Assembly: GCA_036426205.1 (NCBI GenBank)
Contig: CM071573.1
Location: forward strand, 47,780,214 to 47,844,213
DNA length: 64,000 nt
Reading direction: 5' to 3'
From: Ascaphus truei
Taxonomy: Eukaryota; Chordata; Amphibia; Anura; Ascaphidae
In this document: positions 42,151 through 53,529 of the stretch, piece by piece
Layout: each line of letters opens with the position of its first letter
Position numbering within the stretch: the stretch's first letter is position 1
Made by a program: the position numbers and the translations under genes
The notes under the pieces: generated by a model
Told to the model about the DNA's origin: nothing
Database searches by the model: none
What the model saw: only the letters and a program-made list of their open reading frames with translations

Positions 42151-42700
42151 AGAAGAGGAAGCGCTCGCGGGAGGCAGGTGAGAAAGGGTTAGCACGTATA
42201 GTGAGGAGCACGCTATTCTGCAGCTAGTATATCCACAAGAGTGGATGAACATACGATGACTCGGTAAGAGAGGAACGTGCTGGAGTGATTTGGTGCCATA
42301 CAAAACAAGAGCGCTATCGGACTATGGAAGAAAGTCTCACATGATAATAATTCATCTGGGCGGGAATGATCTGGGGGCAAATAAGTCTTAAGAACTAATC
42401 CTCCCGTTTGCATGCCGACTGTGCCAGATTTAAACCCTCTGGAGCGATGCAGTCATTATTTGGTACGAGGTCATACCAATGCTGGTTTGGAGGGGTGCAT
42501 CCAGTTGGGTGAGCATGGAAAAGGTGAACAGAGCCGTCAGTAGGTTCACCCTCTCTTGTAAGGGACTGACAGTGAAGCATGCAGAATTCGAAGGGGTTGT
42601 TTTTGGCAGAGCAGGGACGGGGTGCACCTGACATACGATGGCATGGATAATTTTATCAGTAACATTTGCAGGCCTTTGCAAGCATTAAGCAGTCAAGGTG
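42150..42700 (+). pseudogene. SGNH-hydrolase-like remnant of a DIRS-type element
   Basis: Two blocks survive on the + strand: IIHLGGNDLGANKS near 42341-42390 and DGVHLTYDGMDNFISN near 42615-42665. GGND and DGVHL are blocks III and V of SGNH/GDSL hydrolases, and this spacing is that of the hydrolase-like domain often encoded in amphibian and fish DIRS/Ngaro-type retroelements. Frameshifts and stops separate the blocks, so there is no functional protein. Confidence 0.5.
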
Positions 42701-43309
42701 CGTGGCCACAGCTTGGGTTGGAGGTGAGTCCCCAGTAAATAGCCTTAATGGGGCCTCCATGTGGCGGAACTGTCAGGTCAGTCACCTTAAGGGCACCGTG
42801 AAATACCCGAAATGAGGCTCCACCTTATGCGGTTGGGTTTCAGACGTTGGTCCCCCAACGAGATTGTGCAGGCCTGAGGCACCGACTCATGCAGTCAGGC
42901 TGTATCCCTAGCACAAGTCTTAGGAAGCTGAGGGCCAACTTATGCACTTGGGCCCAGATGCCAGAAGGGGGACCAAGGTTAAGCGGAAGACAGGGTGGTT
43001 TGGAAAAGGACTCCCGTCTGACTATACCGAGAGAAGAGGGGTTTGGAGAATGGCTCCCGCCAGACAACAAATAATTATTAATTGACTGACAGTTTATTTT
43101 CAAATGTTGTTAAAGTAATATAGCTGTGACCAAAATGCAATTTCCAGAAAACTGTGTTGTCTCAGTTTGTAGGTGGAGGTAAGTAAACCTCAGGGTAGGC
43201 ACAATCCGCCTTTATTATATTATGTGAAGTTCCTCCTACTTCCTCCTACTCCCACTGGAGGCAGTTTCATTAATTAAAATTAGTTAAAGGAGCAATTCAT
43301 GTGCTTTAA

Positions 43310-43660
43310 AAAAAATGTTGACATAGGATTGGATCAGTGGGTCTCTGGAGCTGAACCCCATTAATTTTGGCTCTGGGGACCCCCTGCTGCCCGAGATACA
43401 GACCTTTAAAGAGGGTGCCGGTATCTCTGCAAAGATTAACGGTCACGCAGGTCAATGGGAGGCTAAACCTGATGTCATGGCTTCCTATTGGCCCACAGGG
43501 CCAACTCCGCCAGTGTGTGAACCCTGCTATCCAAGCGGAACGGCTACAGGCACCTCCTACGGTCTGTAACACCAGAAGTAAACGTCATCCGCGTTGTAGC
43601 ATGATGACGTAGCCCTATGTGTTTCAAAACAACAAAAATGGGACTTCATCAGGGAGTTCT
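43310..43660. repeat. Dispersed module plus degenerate PLE tail
   Basis: 43335-43410 repeats the 'gagctgaacccc..ggggaccccctgct' module seen at 3650 and 40140. 43619-43654 on the - strand reads CTGATGAAGTCCC..TTTTGAAACAC, a degenerate PLE-tail motif. Confidence 0.5.
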
Positions 43661-43956
43661 TCTTTTGGTCATACTGACTTCTATGCACAGCTGTGACTGT
43701 GTGAACTCGGAATACATCCCGAGCTGGGGCAGCAGAGATCCTTGCCAGGAGGCTGAGAGTTGGTTACTGACCTTGACTTCCCTGCTCCCTCCACATCAGC
43801 TGTTGATCTGACTGCTGCATTGGCGTGACAGCAGGTGCTCACGTGAACCTACACAAATACCCAACAAGCTCTGAGAAACCCCTAACATTACCACATAATA
43901 TATATACGTGTCATAAGGAGTGCTAGTGGGTGTGGCTAAATGTATACAACAAAAAA

Positions 43957-44077
43957 CAGACAGATGCCCAAAGCTACTTCCAATGTGACAAAAATACACA
44001 GTGCAATACCTATATATTCTCTTGTGTATTTTTGTCACATTGGAAGTAGTTTGGGCATCTTTGTCTGTTTTTTCACT
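43957..44077. repeat. Hairpin with 50-bp arms
   Basis: 'aaaaaacagacagatgccca' through 'gacaaaaatacaca' pairs with 'tgtgtatttttgtc' through 'gtctgtttttt', with one short loop. It is of the same kind as the hairpin at 1278-1434. Confidence 0.75.
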
Positions 44078-44347
44078 GACCCTTATCTCTGTCATAGGGG
44101 ATGAAAGAGGTGGGTAATCCTGTGCTTGGTGTGCGGGGTTTCAGTTCATTTATTGTAAAATACGTTTAATTTAAATATATATTTAATTTTGGATTTTTTT
44201 TAAATATAGTATAACTAAAATATATTTGCTCTTAACATTTATTTAGATTAGAATGCATTTTTTTTATAAAAATTATATTTCACAATAAATGACCTAGAAC
44301 AATTGTTGGTGTTTTCAGCTGGATTTTCTTTGGATATTTATTGTGAG

Positions 44348-44387
44348 ATGGATGGATGGATGGATGATAGATAGATAGATAGATAGT

Positions 44388-44458
<71 letters not shown>
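44348..44458. repeat. (GATG)n-(GATA)n microsatellite
   Basis: Four 'gatg' units, then more than twenty 'gata' units with one GTTA interruption. Confidence 0.95.
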
Positions 44459-44459
44459 T

Positions 44460-46010
44460 GGGTTTGGTGGTTTATTGAGCTTGCTGGGATTTTGTGTGCA
44501 AATACAACAGTTTATTATGCTATAATCAGCATCCATAGAGGTGAAAGCGCACAGCAGGAGCGTATGTTCACACCAAGAACTCAGTATTATGCTATAATGT
44601 CTGGTGTTAGACTTTATTAGAATAGTGTTGCAAGAAGATATCCAGCTGTAAGTTTAACTAGGTGGCAGAAGTGGGATCCCAGCCACTCTTCAACTGCTTG
44701 CACCTAACAAAGAAAACGGACACCCACTGCAATTATATAAACAGAGTGCGGTAAGATAAAAAACCTTTATCCTGACTATTCTATACAGGATACTGTATGT
44801 ATAGATCTTTCTCCATGGCAGGAAAGCCTCCGAGTTGCATTCAATTCAACTGAACTCACCGGGGGATATGTTATCAAAGTAAAAAAGTGCAAATAATAGT
44901 TTGTTTTGATGCATTGCTCCATTTTCGGCTCAAATTTGTGTCAAATGTATCAGATTTTCTTACATTTGGTGCAAATTGTTAGGCAGGAAATGTTACGCTG
45001 CCTCAGACCTGGCGGATTGTTTTCATGCAAATACAAGATACAAACATGACACACGGGGACGCAAAGTTTCCTTTAGTCATTATAACCTGTGCGTCATGTA
45101 ACTCCCCCCTACTGTCACTCCTCAAATCACAAGGCGACGCAAAACCTGAGGCAAAGATCTCGATACATTGACGGAAAGAGATGCAAGAGGAAAATTACTC
45201 AATTTGCATACATTTTGCTCAAATTTGCTCTTATACCATATACATATATATATATATATCACCCCCAGTGACTTTACAGTATATCAAATCAGAGCCTCAG
45301 ATAAGAATTTGCATCAATTCCAAAGTAATTCCAAAAACATATACTGCACCTAAATACCTGTCTCTTGTAGTGGAAGTATTGTGCCGTTAATGAAATGCTC
45401 ATGGTTTGTTGGAGAAAATACATTATGCTAATTTGCTTTGGGTCACATTTAAGATGTCGGTATCTGAGATGTTTTCTAAATTACATACTGTAGATAAGTA
45501 AATTTGTGTTCACAAACCTCGAGTGTGAAAAAGTGGGCATCAGAGCTGCATTATAGGACGTAAAAAATATCTTGGATTACACCAATATTTTACCAAAGTA
45601 TTAATTAATGATGTCTACCACGGATTGTACTGTAATTATTCTGTCTTTTTGTTGGCAAACCAACATACTATATTTCATGAGAAAGTAGGGGCAAGGAAAC
45701 CAATATCCAAAATCTTTTTTTATATGATATCAGAATCAATGGCAACTATAAACCTATTTCTCAATATCAATTAATTATTAAACTCTACCATTATACAGTG
45801 ACTGTAACTGAATCTGAGAGGGAAAAATCTACACCTTCGTAGAGACTAATTTACAATGAATTGATTACACTTTTCTTTCAATGTCTATGAATTGCAATTA
45901 TAATAATTAGGCTATGAATGGAAGCATTTAGAATAATACTTTGTACAATACATTCTTCAATGGAAGAGGGGCTGGATTTTCTCATTGCTATGTCCCGGTG
46001 TATTGTATTA
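44460..46010. other. AT-rich intergenic DNA, no gene
   Basis: No supported feature except a short TA run at 45246-45260. Confidence 0.45.
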
Positions 46011-46015
46011 AAAAA

Positions 46016-46025
46016 GCAATAAATA
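46016..46025 (+). promoter_or_regulatory. TATA-like box of small secreted-protein gene
   Basis: 'aataaata' about 60 bases upstream of the ATG, followed by 'gtccc', as after the TATA-like box of the single-WAP gene (35201). Confidence 0.3.
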
Positions 46026-46077
46026 GTCCCATTGCAAATCTAACGTTGTACTCATCTGTTGTCAGATTAAAATAACC

Positions 46078-48720
46078 ATGGTTTGCTGTGTTGTTTTCTT
46101 CACTCTCCTGGCCCTGACTTTGGCTCAACAAGGTAAGACTGATACATGATGATGTATTCAGGAGACTAATCATTACTGGGATTATTAACCTTAGAGGTGC
46201 AAAAACTGCCAGATAAAGTATTCCTAATTTCTCAGCAGTTTACTGATGATGCTATATTCCTGGCATGGGTCAGACAGATATAAAGCTTTATGCTGTGTGA
46301 TGTATTCCCAGTACAATATTTGGAGAAAATAGGGAAAGAATATGGTTGTGATAAGATAATACTTTAAAGGTACAGTACACTTCCACTTAGAGCGATCGAT
46401 ATAAATTAATGTCAATTAGACTTCAAACAGGTGGGAGACACGTTATTAATCAGACCAGTGTAAGTAACCTTTGCTTCACTCCAAATGTAGATACAGTACT
46501 TGAGATTTGCCTCCTTGATACATATTTTTATATATAAATAATTTAGCATATGTATGCCTCCTAAAAAATGCATTTTTGTTAACTTCCTATTGTACATCTC
46601 CCCACTTGCCCCCCCCCCCCCATATCCTGAAGGAGCAGTCCCTTAATGTAGCCACTTTCCATCATCATAATGAGATCTTGCTGTGCTCTGAGTGCTTTAC
46701 AGCACATACATCATTTTGTGAGAGACAATATAAATAAAAGGAGGATCTCACTGTTGATGTTCTATTTCCACAGACAATTCTATTTCATGTAACAGCAGCA
46801 ATGGAGCCCTGTCACCTCTGCAACTCAACCTCCTCACTACGTTTGATAAAACTGAAGCGACTATAAGAAAACTAATTCAGGGTCAAGAGCAGCAGAAGAT
46901 CATCCAGAAAATAAATATGATTAAAACCAATATCTGTGACCCCAAACTTAACCAAAATATCCTTTCCGCAATGACAACATTCATCGAGAAAAAATTGAAG
47001 GAGATTCAAATCAAGATTTTCCTGGCCAGACCTTAGGAATTAAGGTGTAGGTAAGAAATCCAAGGAATTAATTGTACTCTAATGGTACAGGGGTTATTGA
47101 GTCACCTGATTTTATTTTTTTTACAAAGATACAGTGTCCATTTTAAGGCGTCAATTTTAATTGGTCCGCAGTTTCTTCACTTATAGAAAATAAGTCCAAA
47201 TAACTTTGTTTTCTCTTAGCATACAGTGCTTCCACTAAAGCCAGGGATTCTGGGAAATGACATGCAAATTTGCACACAGTGCCAGCTATTTAACATATCA
47301 AACTCTTATTCTATAAGGAAGAATTCAGCTACTTTTTCATTTGGACTTTGATGAAAGAAAATATTTAATATTAGGTTACAGCATATTTGCCAAAGTCCTA
47401 AATTACTTTTATTTGAACCAGACCTTGTTGCGCTGTAATTTTGTTATTCCCCTAAAACAGATTTATCAAACACAACATTTTCAAGCATCAGCATTGTACC
47501 AAAACATTAAAATAAAACATATCCCACCCCTCCCCCCACCCTCCTCTCTTGCCTTCCCTCTATGAAGGCCTCCCCCTCTACGACAATTGAGGTTGTCATT
47601 CTTTTCCCCCAAAATGTAAAAATGTTCTTGTATTAGGCTGTACTGTTTGTATGACGAATCGATGTTGTATTGCTGCCTAATAAAACCATTTGAAACAAAA
47701 AAAAAAAAAAACTTATCAGAACACAATTTCCAGGCAGTCCGCTTTAGACTGTTGGTTAAAAGGATGGATAAAAAATTGCAAACTGAAGTTTCTGCTGCAT
47801 ACAAGAATATCTCATTATCGTCATATTGCTTTCCTACACCTGTAATTCTGGCATGTATCTTATAATTTATTATACACCAATACATATTGTACTATTAATA
47901 TTTATTATTCACCCTTTAAAAGTATCTACTTTTGTTGTTATCCTATAATACAAACATTCTATGAACTATCATTAATACATACAGTATAATTGTCTGCTTG
48001 TCACCTCATTTTTTGATATTAACGATCAATACTTTTATCAGTATTGTTTAAATGTACATAAACCTATTTTTCTAAAACCATTGTGACTAATATTCCATCA
48101 TTTTAAAATCAGAAATTATTACAAAAAGCATAATGTCCACACCTTGTAGTAGAAATAGTGATGGTACTTGTTCTATAATTGGATTGTAAGCTCTTCGGGG
48201 CAGAGACTCTTTTTCCTAAATGTCACTTTTATGTCTGAAGCACTTCTTCCCATTATGTGTTATTTATATTATTTGTTATTTATATGATTGTCACGTTTAT
48301 TACGGCTCTGAAGCGCTATGTACATTAATGCCGCTATATAAATAAAGATATACATACATACATACATACACACATACATACATACATACACACATACATA
48401 CATACATACATACACACATACATACATACATACATACAAGGCAGATTTAAGATGTCTGATCCCGTCAACAGGAAATATTAGAGCTAAACCCCATATTTGG
48501 TCATAGAAAAGGACACATATTCTTCCCCCTCCTAAATTGCCTAGGAAGCCGAATTCTTTTAATTAACCCAAACTTTCTTTACATTTTCAGTAATAAATGC
48601 TGTGGACATCTGGAGAGAAGATTTTACATTACCCATGAGATATTACTGTATTGGTGTCATCCTAGTCATATGACCTGTGGTTATACATTTTAAAGTTTAT
48701 AAAATAATTAATAAAAATTG
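46078..48720 (+). CDS. Small secreted two-cysteine helical protein, family unknown
   Basis: Coding exons are 46078-46132 (signal peptide MVCCVVFFTLLALTLAQQ, donor G|gtaaga, phase 1) and 46774-47036 (acceptor atttccacag). Joined they give 105 residues, about 87 after cleavage, ending LARP then TAG. A 3' UTR intron from about 47051 to 48590 (gtaaga..tttcag) and AATAAA at 48710 complete the gene. The mature part is mostly predicted helix (LQLNLLTTFDK, IEKKLKEIQIKIF), with cysteines in ISCNSS and NICDPK about 48 apart. That length, helix content and the middle Cys recall secretoglobins, but no residue-level match proves it. The leader's LLALTLA matches the single-WAP gene upstream. Function unknown. 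Confidence 0.75.
46774..47036 (+). CDS. Small secreted protein exon 2: entire mature chain
   Basis: 263 bases, entering in phase 1 and ending at TAG 47034-47036. It is Lys/Gln/Ile-rich with no glycosylation sequon except NSS near the N-terminus. Confidence 0.75.
47229..47290. repeat. Fragment of the 31990 foldback family
   Basis: 'gcttccactaaagccaggga' and 'ttctgggaaatgacatgcaa' match the arm of the foldback element at 31990-32350. It lies in the 3' UTR intron. Confidence 0.55.
48175..48445 (+). mobile_element. L2-type LINE 3' tail with (CATA)n
   Basis: 'ggattgtaagctcttcgggg', then 'gaagcgctatgtacattaat', then 'gccgctatataaataaa' and a (catacata) microsatellite from 48350 to 48440, the usual way these LINE ends terminate. 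Confidence 0.7.
48710..48715 (+). terminator. Polyadenylation signal of small secreted-protein gene
   Basis: AATAAA about 120 bases into the putative last, non-coding exon that begins at 48591. Confidence 0.45.
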
Positions 48721-49194
48721 CTTAAGAATTGTAGTTGTCTCTTGTCTTTATCTGCCTAAAAACATATTCAAAACTATTCTCTGCATCCCTCAGCGTGTTG
48801 TATGGCATGTGATTATGGTGCGGGTAGGTTCTGTATCGATAGGTGAGGAAATGAGCATCATGTCTGCACTAAATATTGTATCTTGATCCACTTCTATAAG
48901 GCGCATGCTTTGTATGTTTGAGGGCACTTTCACTTGACCTTGAAGCCTAGAGGCCCCCCTCACCATTCTTCTCCCTTCACCCCCACAATCTTCCACCCAT
49001 AATATGCAATAACTACAGACACCGACCTGGAAGTTTAACGGCCACAGCTTTATTAAAGCATAATGTTATACAGACATTTAACAAACCACTTTACCCAGCC
49101 AGTCTCCAAACCTTTCTACAGACCCAGCAGTGGCTCTATCACCCGGCCAGGTACCGCCCAGCTATAGCCCTATCCCCCGGCCAGGCAAAAAGTA

Positions 49195-49352
49195 TTATGG
49201 CCCATATTTACTAAGCAGTCTTTTGCTGTGATACACCTTCCATCGATGGAAGAATAAATTACGTCCGGTTGACTTAAAAGTGCGGTACGGTTTCTCCCAG
49301 TGCCAGAAGGTGTTCTATGGAGTTGCACTTCTTAGTGAATGAGGTCCTATCC
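49195..49352. mobile_element. Short MITE (GGCCC..ACTAAG ends)
   Basis: 'tggcccatatttactaagca' at the left and 'ttcttagtgaatgaggtcct' at the right are imperfect complements, as in the larger elements at 3322 and 39853. Confidence 0.5.
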
Positions 49353-49799
49353 CTTTATTCTCTAACGTTTATTAACCTTATGTACAGTACATTAGAAGTA
49401 CCAGACAATGGCCTTATACTGAGCTTAATATAACAAATGATTCAAGACAGGATTATCACCAACTCCATAAAAGTGTGTGTGCGCGTGTGTGTGTAACAAA
49501 AAGTGCATCAACAAATAAACATCATTATAAGCTCACAAAAAATACAAGTGGAGGAAATGTGTTAAATTAGCTAAAGCTGTCCCTATGAATGCTGCCAGTA
49601 AGTTGTTAACCCCACAAACGTTGAGATGGTTAAAGCTGCACGCAGCCAGGCTCTACTGTATATGAGCTCTCTCATGCCCTCTCATGCCTCCCATGTCTCT
49701 CATGCCTCCCCCTTATCCCCCATGCCCCCCCCCTTGTCTCCGGTGTGTGTAAAATTTCAAATTGGCGCAGAAGAACATAAGGCAGTAAAGATCGACAGT

Positions 49800-50690
49800 G
49801 AGTATTACACGAAAAACGCATTTATGACAAAGTCTACATTGAGACCCTTTGGTTGCAGTGTGTCTAGACTGTGTATCCAGAAGGATTCTCTTTGCAATAG
49901 GTGAAGAGTCCGATTGCCCCACTCCAATTATTAGCAACTTGTTCTAGTCCCAAAAAAAGAAGGCCGGCTGGGCTAGAACTGTGACTTTTCTTAAAATGCA
50001 AGTGTACACTGAGTCTCCACTTCTAGGGTTATATTCCTTAGATGTTCTAGAATTCGCACCCTCAGTGGGCAACTTGTTCTTCCAAATTAATAAAACTGTC
50101 AATTTTGGAGACTTTACCAGTGACATTGGAAATAAAAATATCTGTTTTTCTGGAGCCATATTTGCAGGCCTTAAACCGGTCACATTTAAAAAAATCTTTC
50201 GATCTGTCCGGTAGCCACACTTCATCTTGAATTATTTCTGCTCTTTTCAGGGCACTTGGATCCAGACTATCTTTCAAGTTATGCGCCTTCGTAAAAACCA
50301 CTTGAGGTGCTTCTGGTTAAAAAAAAATCCTTCAACAAAGCATCTTGTTTTAACACATGCCAGTGTTTGCGGACGATCCGCTGTATATTGGAGTATTCTT
50401 TGTTAAAGCGGGTTATAAAGGGAATAAAATCAAGTTTTGTCTCTCTCTTTTTGTTGGTGACCAATAGGTCATCTCTATTTTGCCCCCCCCCCCCCTGCTT
50501 CCTCCTTATTCGCCTAAACTGGCGGTATGGGATATTTTTTAACCATTTTTTTTAAACCATTTTTTTATGATGGCAACTGGTGTTTAAAATAAAATTGTTG
50601 CAATCCACCTTTTTGAAGAGTGTTTTTGTGTTAATGGTATTGTTCTCAATGTAGATACATAAATCGATAACAGTGAAGAAAGGCTACAGT
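49800..50690 (-). pseudogene. Penelope-like element ORF remnant
   Basis: Read on the - strand, consecutive frames give INTKTLFKKVDCNNF, ISHRQFRRIRRK, HWHVLKQDALL, AHNLKDSLDPSALKR, KACKYGSRKTDIF and, at the end, RESFWIHSLDTLQPKGLN. This order (end of reverse transcriptase, linker, pre-nuclease CxxC-type segment, C-terminus) is that of vertebrate PLEs. Several frameshifts, a poly-C run (50482-50494) and loss of the GIY-YIG block make it dead. It differs in sequence from the PLE at 13502. Confidence 0.8.
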
Positions 50691-50699
50691 AGATCTGAG

Positions 50700-51755
50700 T
50701 GTCTATGCAATAGTGCACCAATTGGCACTTTAATGATTAACAGCAATAGAGTTAAAATGTAAGACAGTTAATACTGAAGTTCAATTTCTTTCAGTGTTCT
50801 ACCAAAGAAATAGCAGCCTAACAGACTGACAAACATCAGTACAGTTACTGTAGAAGGTAGATATGAGCAAGTTTAGGATGAAATTGGTGAGAGGGATTCT
50901 GTTTGAACTTGATCTCCCTCCCTCCTTATATAGCACATGCAACTCTTTTAGACAACCAAATCTAAGAAACACACCACGTTTGTCATAACAAAATACATGC
51001 AACATTTTTTATTCAATTTTTTTCTTAAAATGTTGTAGTTATAACAGAATCTGCAGCTCCCCGTCACAATGTTTTGCATTCTTAATCTACAAGCACATTT
51101 CTGTACGAAACAAAGAAAACCATAGATTTAGTAAATGAATAGCAGGTTCAACATGATCGATTAGCACATTTTAATATGTCAATTTTTTTTATAGATGATA
51201 AACAGTAAGTTTATATTTCCTAAATAATATATTTTTTTACTGTCGTACACAATAGTTAACCATTGAAAACACTCACTCGAGAAATGTGGAACTGGAAGAT
51301 GGAATGATATACAGTAGTCAAATGTAAGAACGCTGTGTATTGCAATGATGCATCGTCAGTTATGCAAATAACAATAGTGCTAAATAATAATCACTCTAAA
51401 TACAAAAAGCTGAATTGATTAATTATATTAATAATAAATAATGACAGAAATGATGGTCACTGGTGAATGTAATGAGCTGTACCATTCTCTCTTGAAGGAT
51501 ATTGTTAGAAGATTTTTTTTAATTAATGGAACTATAGGTCCTTTCTGTTTGCATGGTTTCCATCCCTCTGAGAATTAACAGGCTTAATGTACAGTATTAC
51601 CAGTTTTCTCTCTCTATGACACTGTTTCCTATGTATTAGGGACATATTTGATAATTGAAAGGACCATTCTGCCTCAAAAGAAGACAAAGTTTAATAAAGT
51701 AATAGAGAAATAACAGGTGTTAAAAGACCAATGACAAAAGGAAAATGTGTTATGC
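50700..51755. other. AT-rich intergenic DNA
   Basis: No supported gene or repeat structure. Confidence 0.45.
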
Positions 51756-51870
51756 TGGGTTTCTCTAAACTGTGATGTCGGGTATAGCATCCCGTTTTGT
51801 CAATGGCAGGTAATGCCAGATCAGGGTGTTATACCCGGCATCGCAGCTTAGTGAATCTTAGCCTTAGTGA
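51756..51870. mobile_element. Very short MITE
   Basis: 'gatgtcgggtatagcat' and 'gtgttatacccggcatc' are inverted within about 110 bp, with 'tctctaaactg / agcttagtgaa' outside. Confidence 0.5.
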
Positions 51871-51932
51871 GGAAGATACCTACAGTAAAATAATTCAACA
51901 AACTTTGGGAACATCATAAATAAGGCTACAGT

Positions 51933-52874
51933 CTATGCAGGTATATCTGGTAGCACCTTGGTAAAACACTGTTGGAAACCCACTCTCAACAACTTCGTCA
52001 TTCTTGGGTTTCCCAAAACTAGGATAACTGGGATAAGAGATATGGAAACATATATTGCAATGCTAGAAATAAGGTCTCTGTTTTCATCATGACTAAAAAT
52101 ATTAGAGATCTGAGCAAAGAAGTATATAATATAAAGGATCAAATTGGAGGTCACAGTCTTAGCCGCCCCATAATGTGCTTCAAGTTTGGGGCTTCTGAAA
52201 GTACCAGCGTTGAGTTTCACACGTTTGACATGTCTGTAGAGAGAGATGAGGATGGTCAGAGCTGCCATAGAGTTAATCAGAAAATCCAAAGAAGAAACTA
52301 AAGTATAACTTAACAGTGAGAAAGAATATAAATATTCTGCAGCAACATAGGTTGTGTCTGTAGCTGAAACATTGGCAGTTGAATTTAATGAGTTTTTCAT
52401 TATAAACCAAACTTGAGAAACACTGATTGTAGTGGAGAGCATCACAGAACTAAGGATTAACCATGGAACCATTCTTGGGAACCTTACTTTCATCCGGTTA
52501 TAAAACACTGAGGTGCCGGTGACAATCTTCAGGCAGTAGTACACACAAAGCCAGGTGGAGAACCAGAGGCTGCAGCACAGACATGCTAATCTGGTAACCC
52601 ACATAAATTTTTCACATGCAACAAATATGTTACTTGAAAACGTAGCGATGAAGGAATTGATGACTGAAATGATTATCGTGAGGAGATTGCTGAATGTAAT
52701 GCTGATGATCAGGAGATGATACGTGGCCAAATGTATGCTGCTTCTCTGTTCCTTGAGATTCCACACTAGTACGAACAGGTTTCCAAGACCTCCAGCAACC
52801 AGAACGATCCAAAAACAAGTCAAGTTTACTATACAGAGTAAATATGACATTCTGTAATGCTTGAATATCTTCAC
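51933..52874 (-). CDS. TAS2R-type bitter taste receptor
   Basis: A single uninterrupted exon of 313 codons with seven hydrophobic segments (about residues 12-36, 50-74, 88-112, 134-156, 186-212, 240-262, 272-294). Landmarks of the TAS2R family are LWFSTWLCVYYCLKI in segment 3, HYGAAKTVTSNLILY at segment 6 and LGNPRMTKLL after segment 7. Two sequons (NST, NVS) lie in the second extracellular loop, where TAS2Rs are usually glycosylated. Family members are plasma-membrane GPCRs that signal bitter compounds through gustducin. The second Met (residue 9, MSYLL) is an equally good start. The ligand and human orthologue cannot be named. Confidence 0.93.
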   Translation of the reverse strand: MKIFKHYRMSYLLCIVNLTCFWIVLVAGGLGNLFVLVWNLKEQRSSIHLATYHLLIISITFSNLLTIIISVINSFIATFSSNIFVACEKFMWVTRLACLCCSLWFSTWLCVYYCLKIVTGTSVFYNRMKVRFPRMVPWLILSSVMLSTTISVSQVWFIMKNSLNSTANVSATDTTYVAAEYLYSFSLLSYTLVSSLDFLINSMAALTILISLYRHVKRVKLNAGTFRSPKLEAHYGAAKTVTSNLILYIIYFFAQISNIFSHDENRDLISSIAIYVSISLIPVILVLGNPRMTKLLRVGFQQCFTKVLPDIPA

Positions 52875-53164
52875 GCTCTGAAGGGTTTATAGATCTATTC
52901 AGGACCTCTTCTTCACATTTTTATAGAAAACATGGCTGATGAGACTTCCTCTTATTGATTGCAACAATTGTCTGATTTGATATATGCAAATAAGGATGGA
53001 ATTTTGTAACCAGATCATTTTAGTACTGCTGGTGATTTTAAACATGCACTTCTCATACTCATTATGCAAATACACTGACTGCATATTAACCCATTACTTT
53101 ACATTTATCCTTCCATATAGTTCCTTACGTACTTCTGTATCAGCTGACACCTTTTTGACATATT

Positions 53165-53460
53165 GAAAACGGCATATTGAACTGTAGAGGGTGTCAAGTT
53201 TTTTAAGGTGGATTTGGGGTGCCGAGCCGTATATTATGTCTTCATAGTCGATAATTGGCATTAGCATCTGCTGTGCGATACGCTTTCTGACCAGCAGGCT
53301 TAGGGAGGATTTGTTCCTCTAAAGTACACCTAGTTTGGCATAGGTTTTGGATGTCAGGGTATCAATGTGCATCCCGAATGTTAAGTGGGAGTCAAACCAT
53401 ATGCCCAGGTATTTAAAACTAGTAGCAGGAGTAGGAACAACATATAGAAACAGTAAGAGG
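53165..53460 (-). pseudogene. LINE reverse transcriptase 3' region fragment
   Basis: The - strand reads TSFKYLGIWFDSHLTFGMHI, then RNKSSLSLLVRKRIAQ and IIDYEDIIYGSAP. This is the conserved region after the polymerase domain of L2/CR1-type LINEs (YLGI.. to DYGD..Y). One stop interrupts it. Confidence 0.65.
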
Positions 53461-53529
53461 GTATTCTCATAACTGTGTCTGCAAGGGGTCAAAGTCGATG
53501 TATGAGGTGTATAGTATCAACTATGGCGC

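Noticed and set aside
43628..43811. Open frame with a signal-peptide-like start (MGLHQGVLLLVILTS).
   Set aside because: Its ATG region overlaps a degenerate PLE-tail motif (cttcatcaggg), there is no clear donor, and the rest is not like any family.
44348..44458. Regular tandem units, checked as a CRISPR-like array.
   Set aside because: It is a plain GATA microsatellite with no spacers, in a vertebrate genome.
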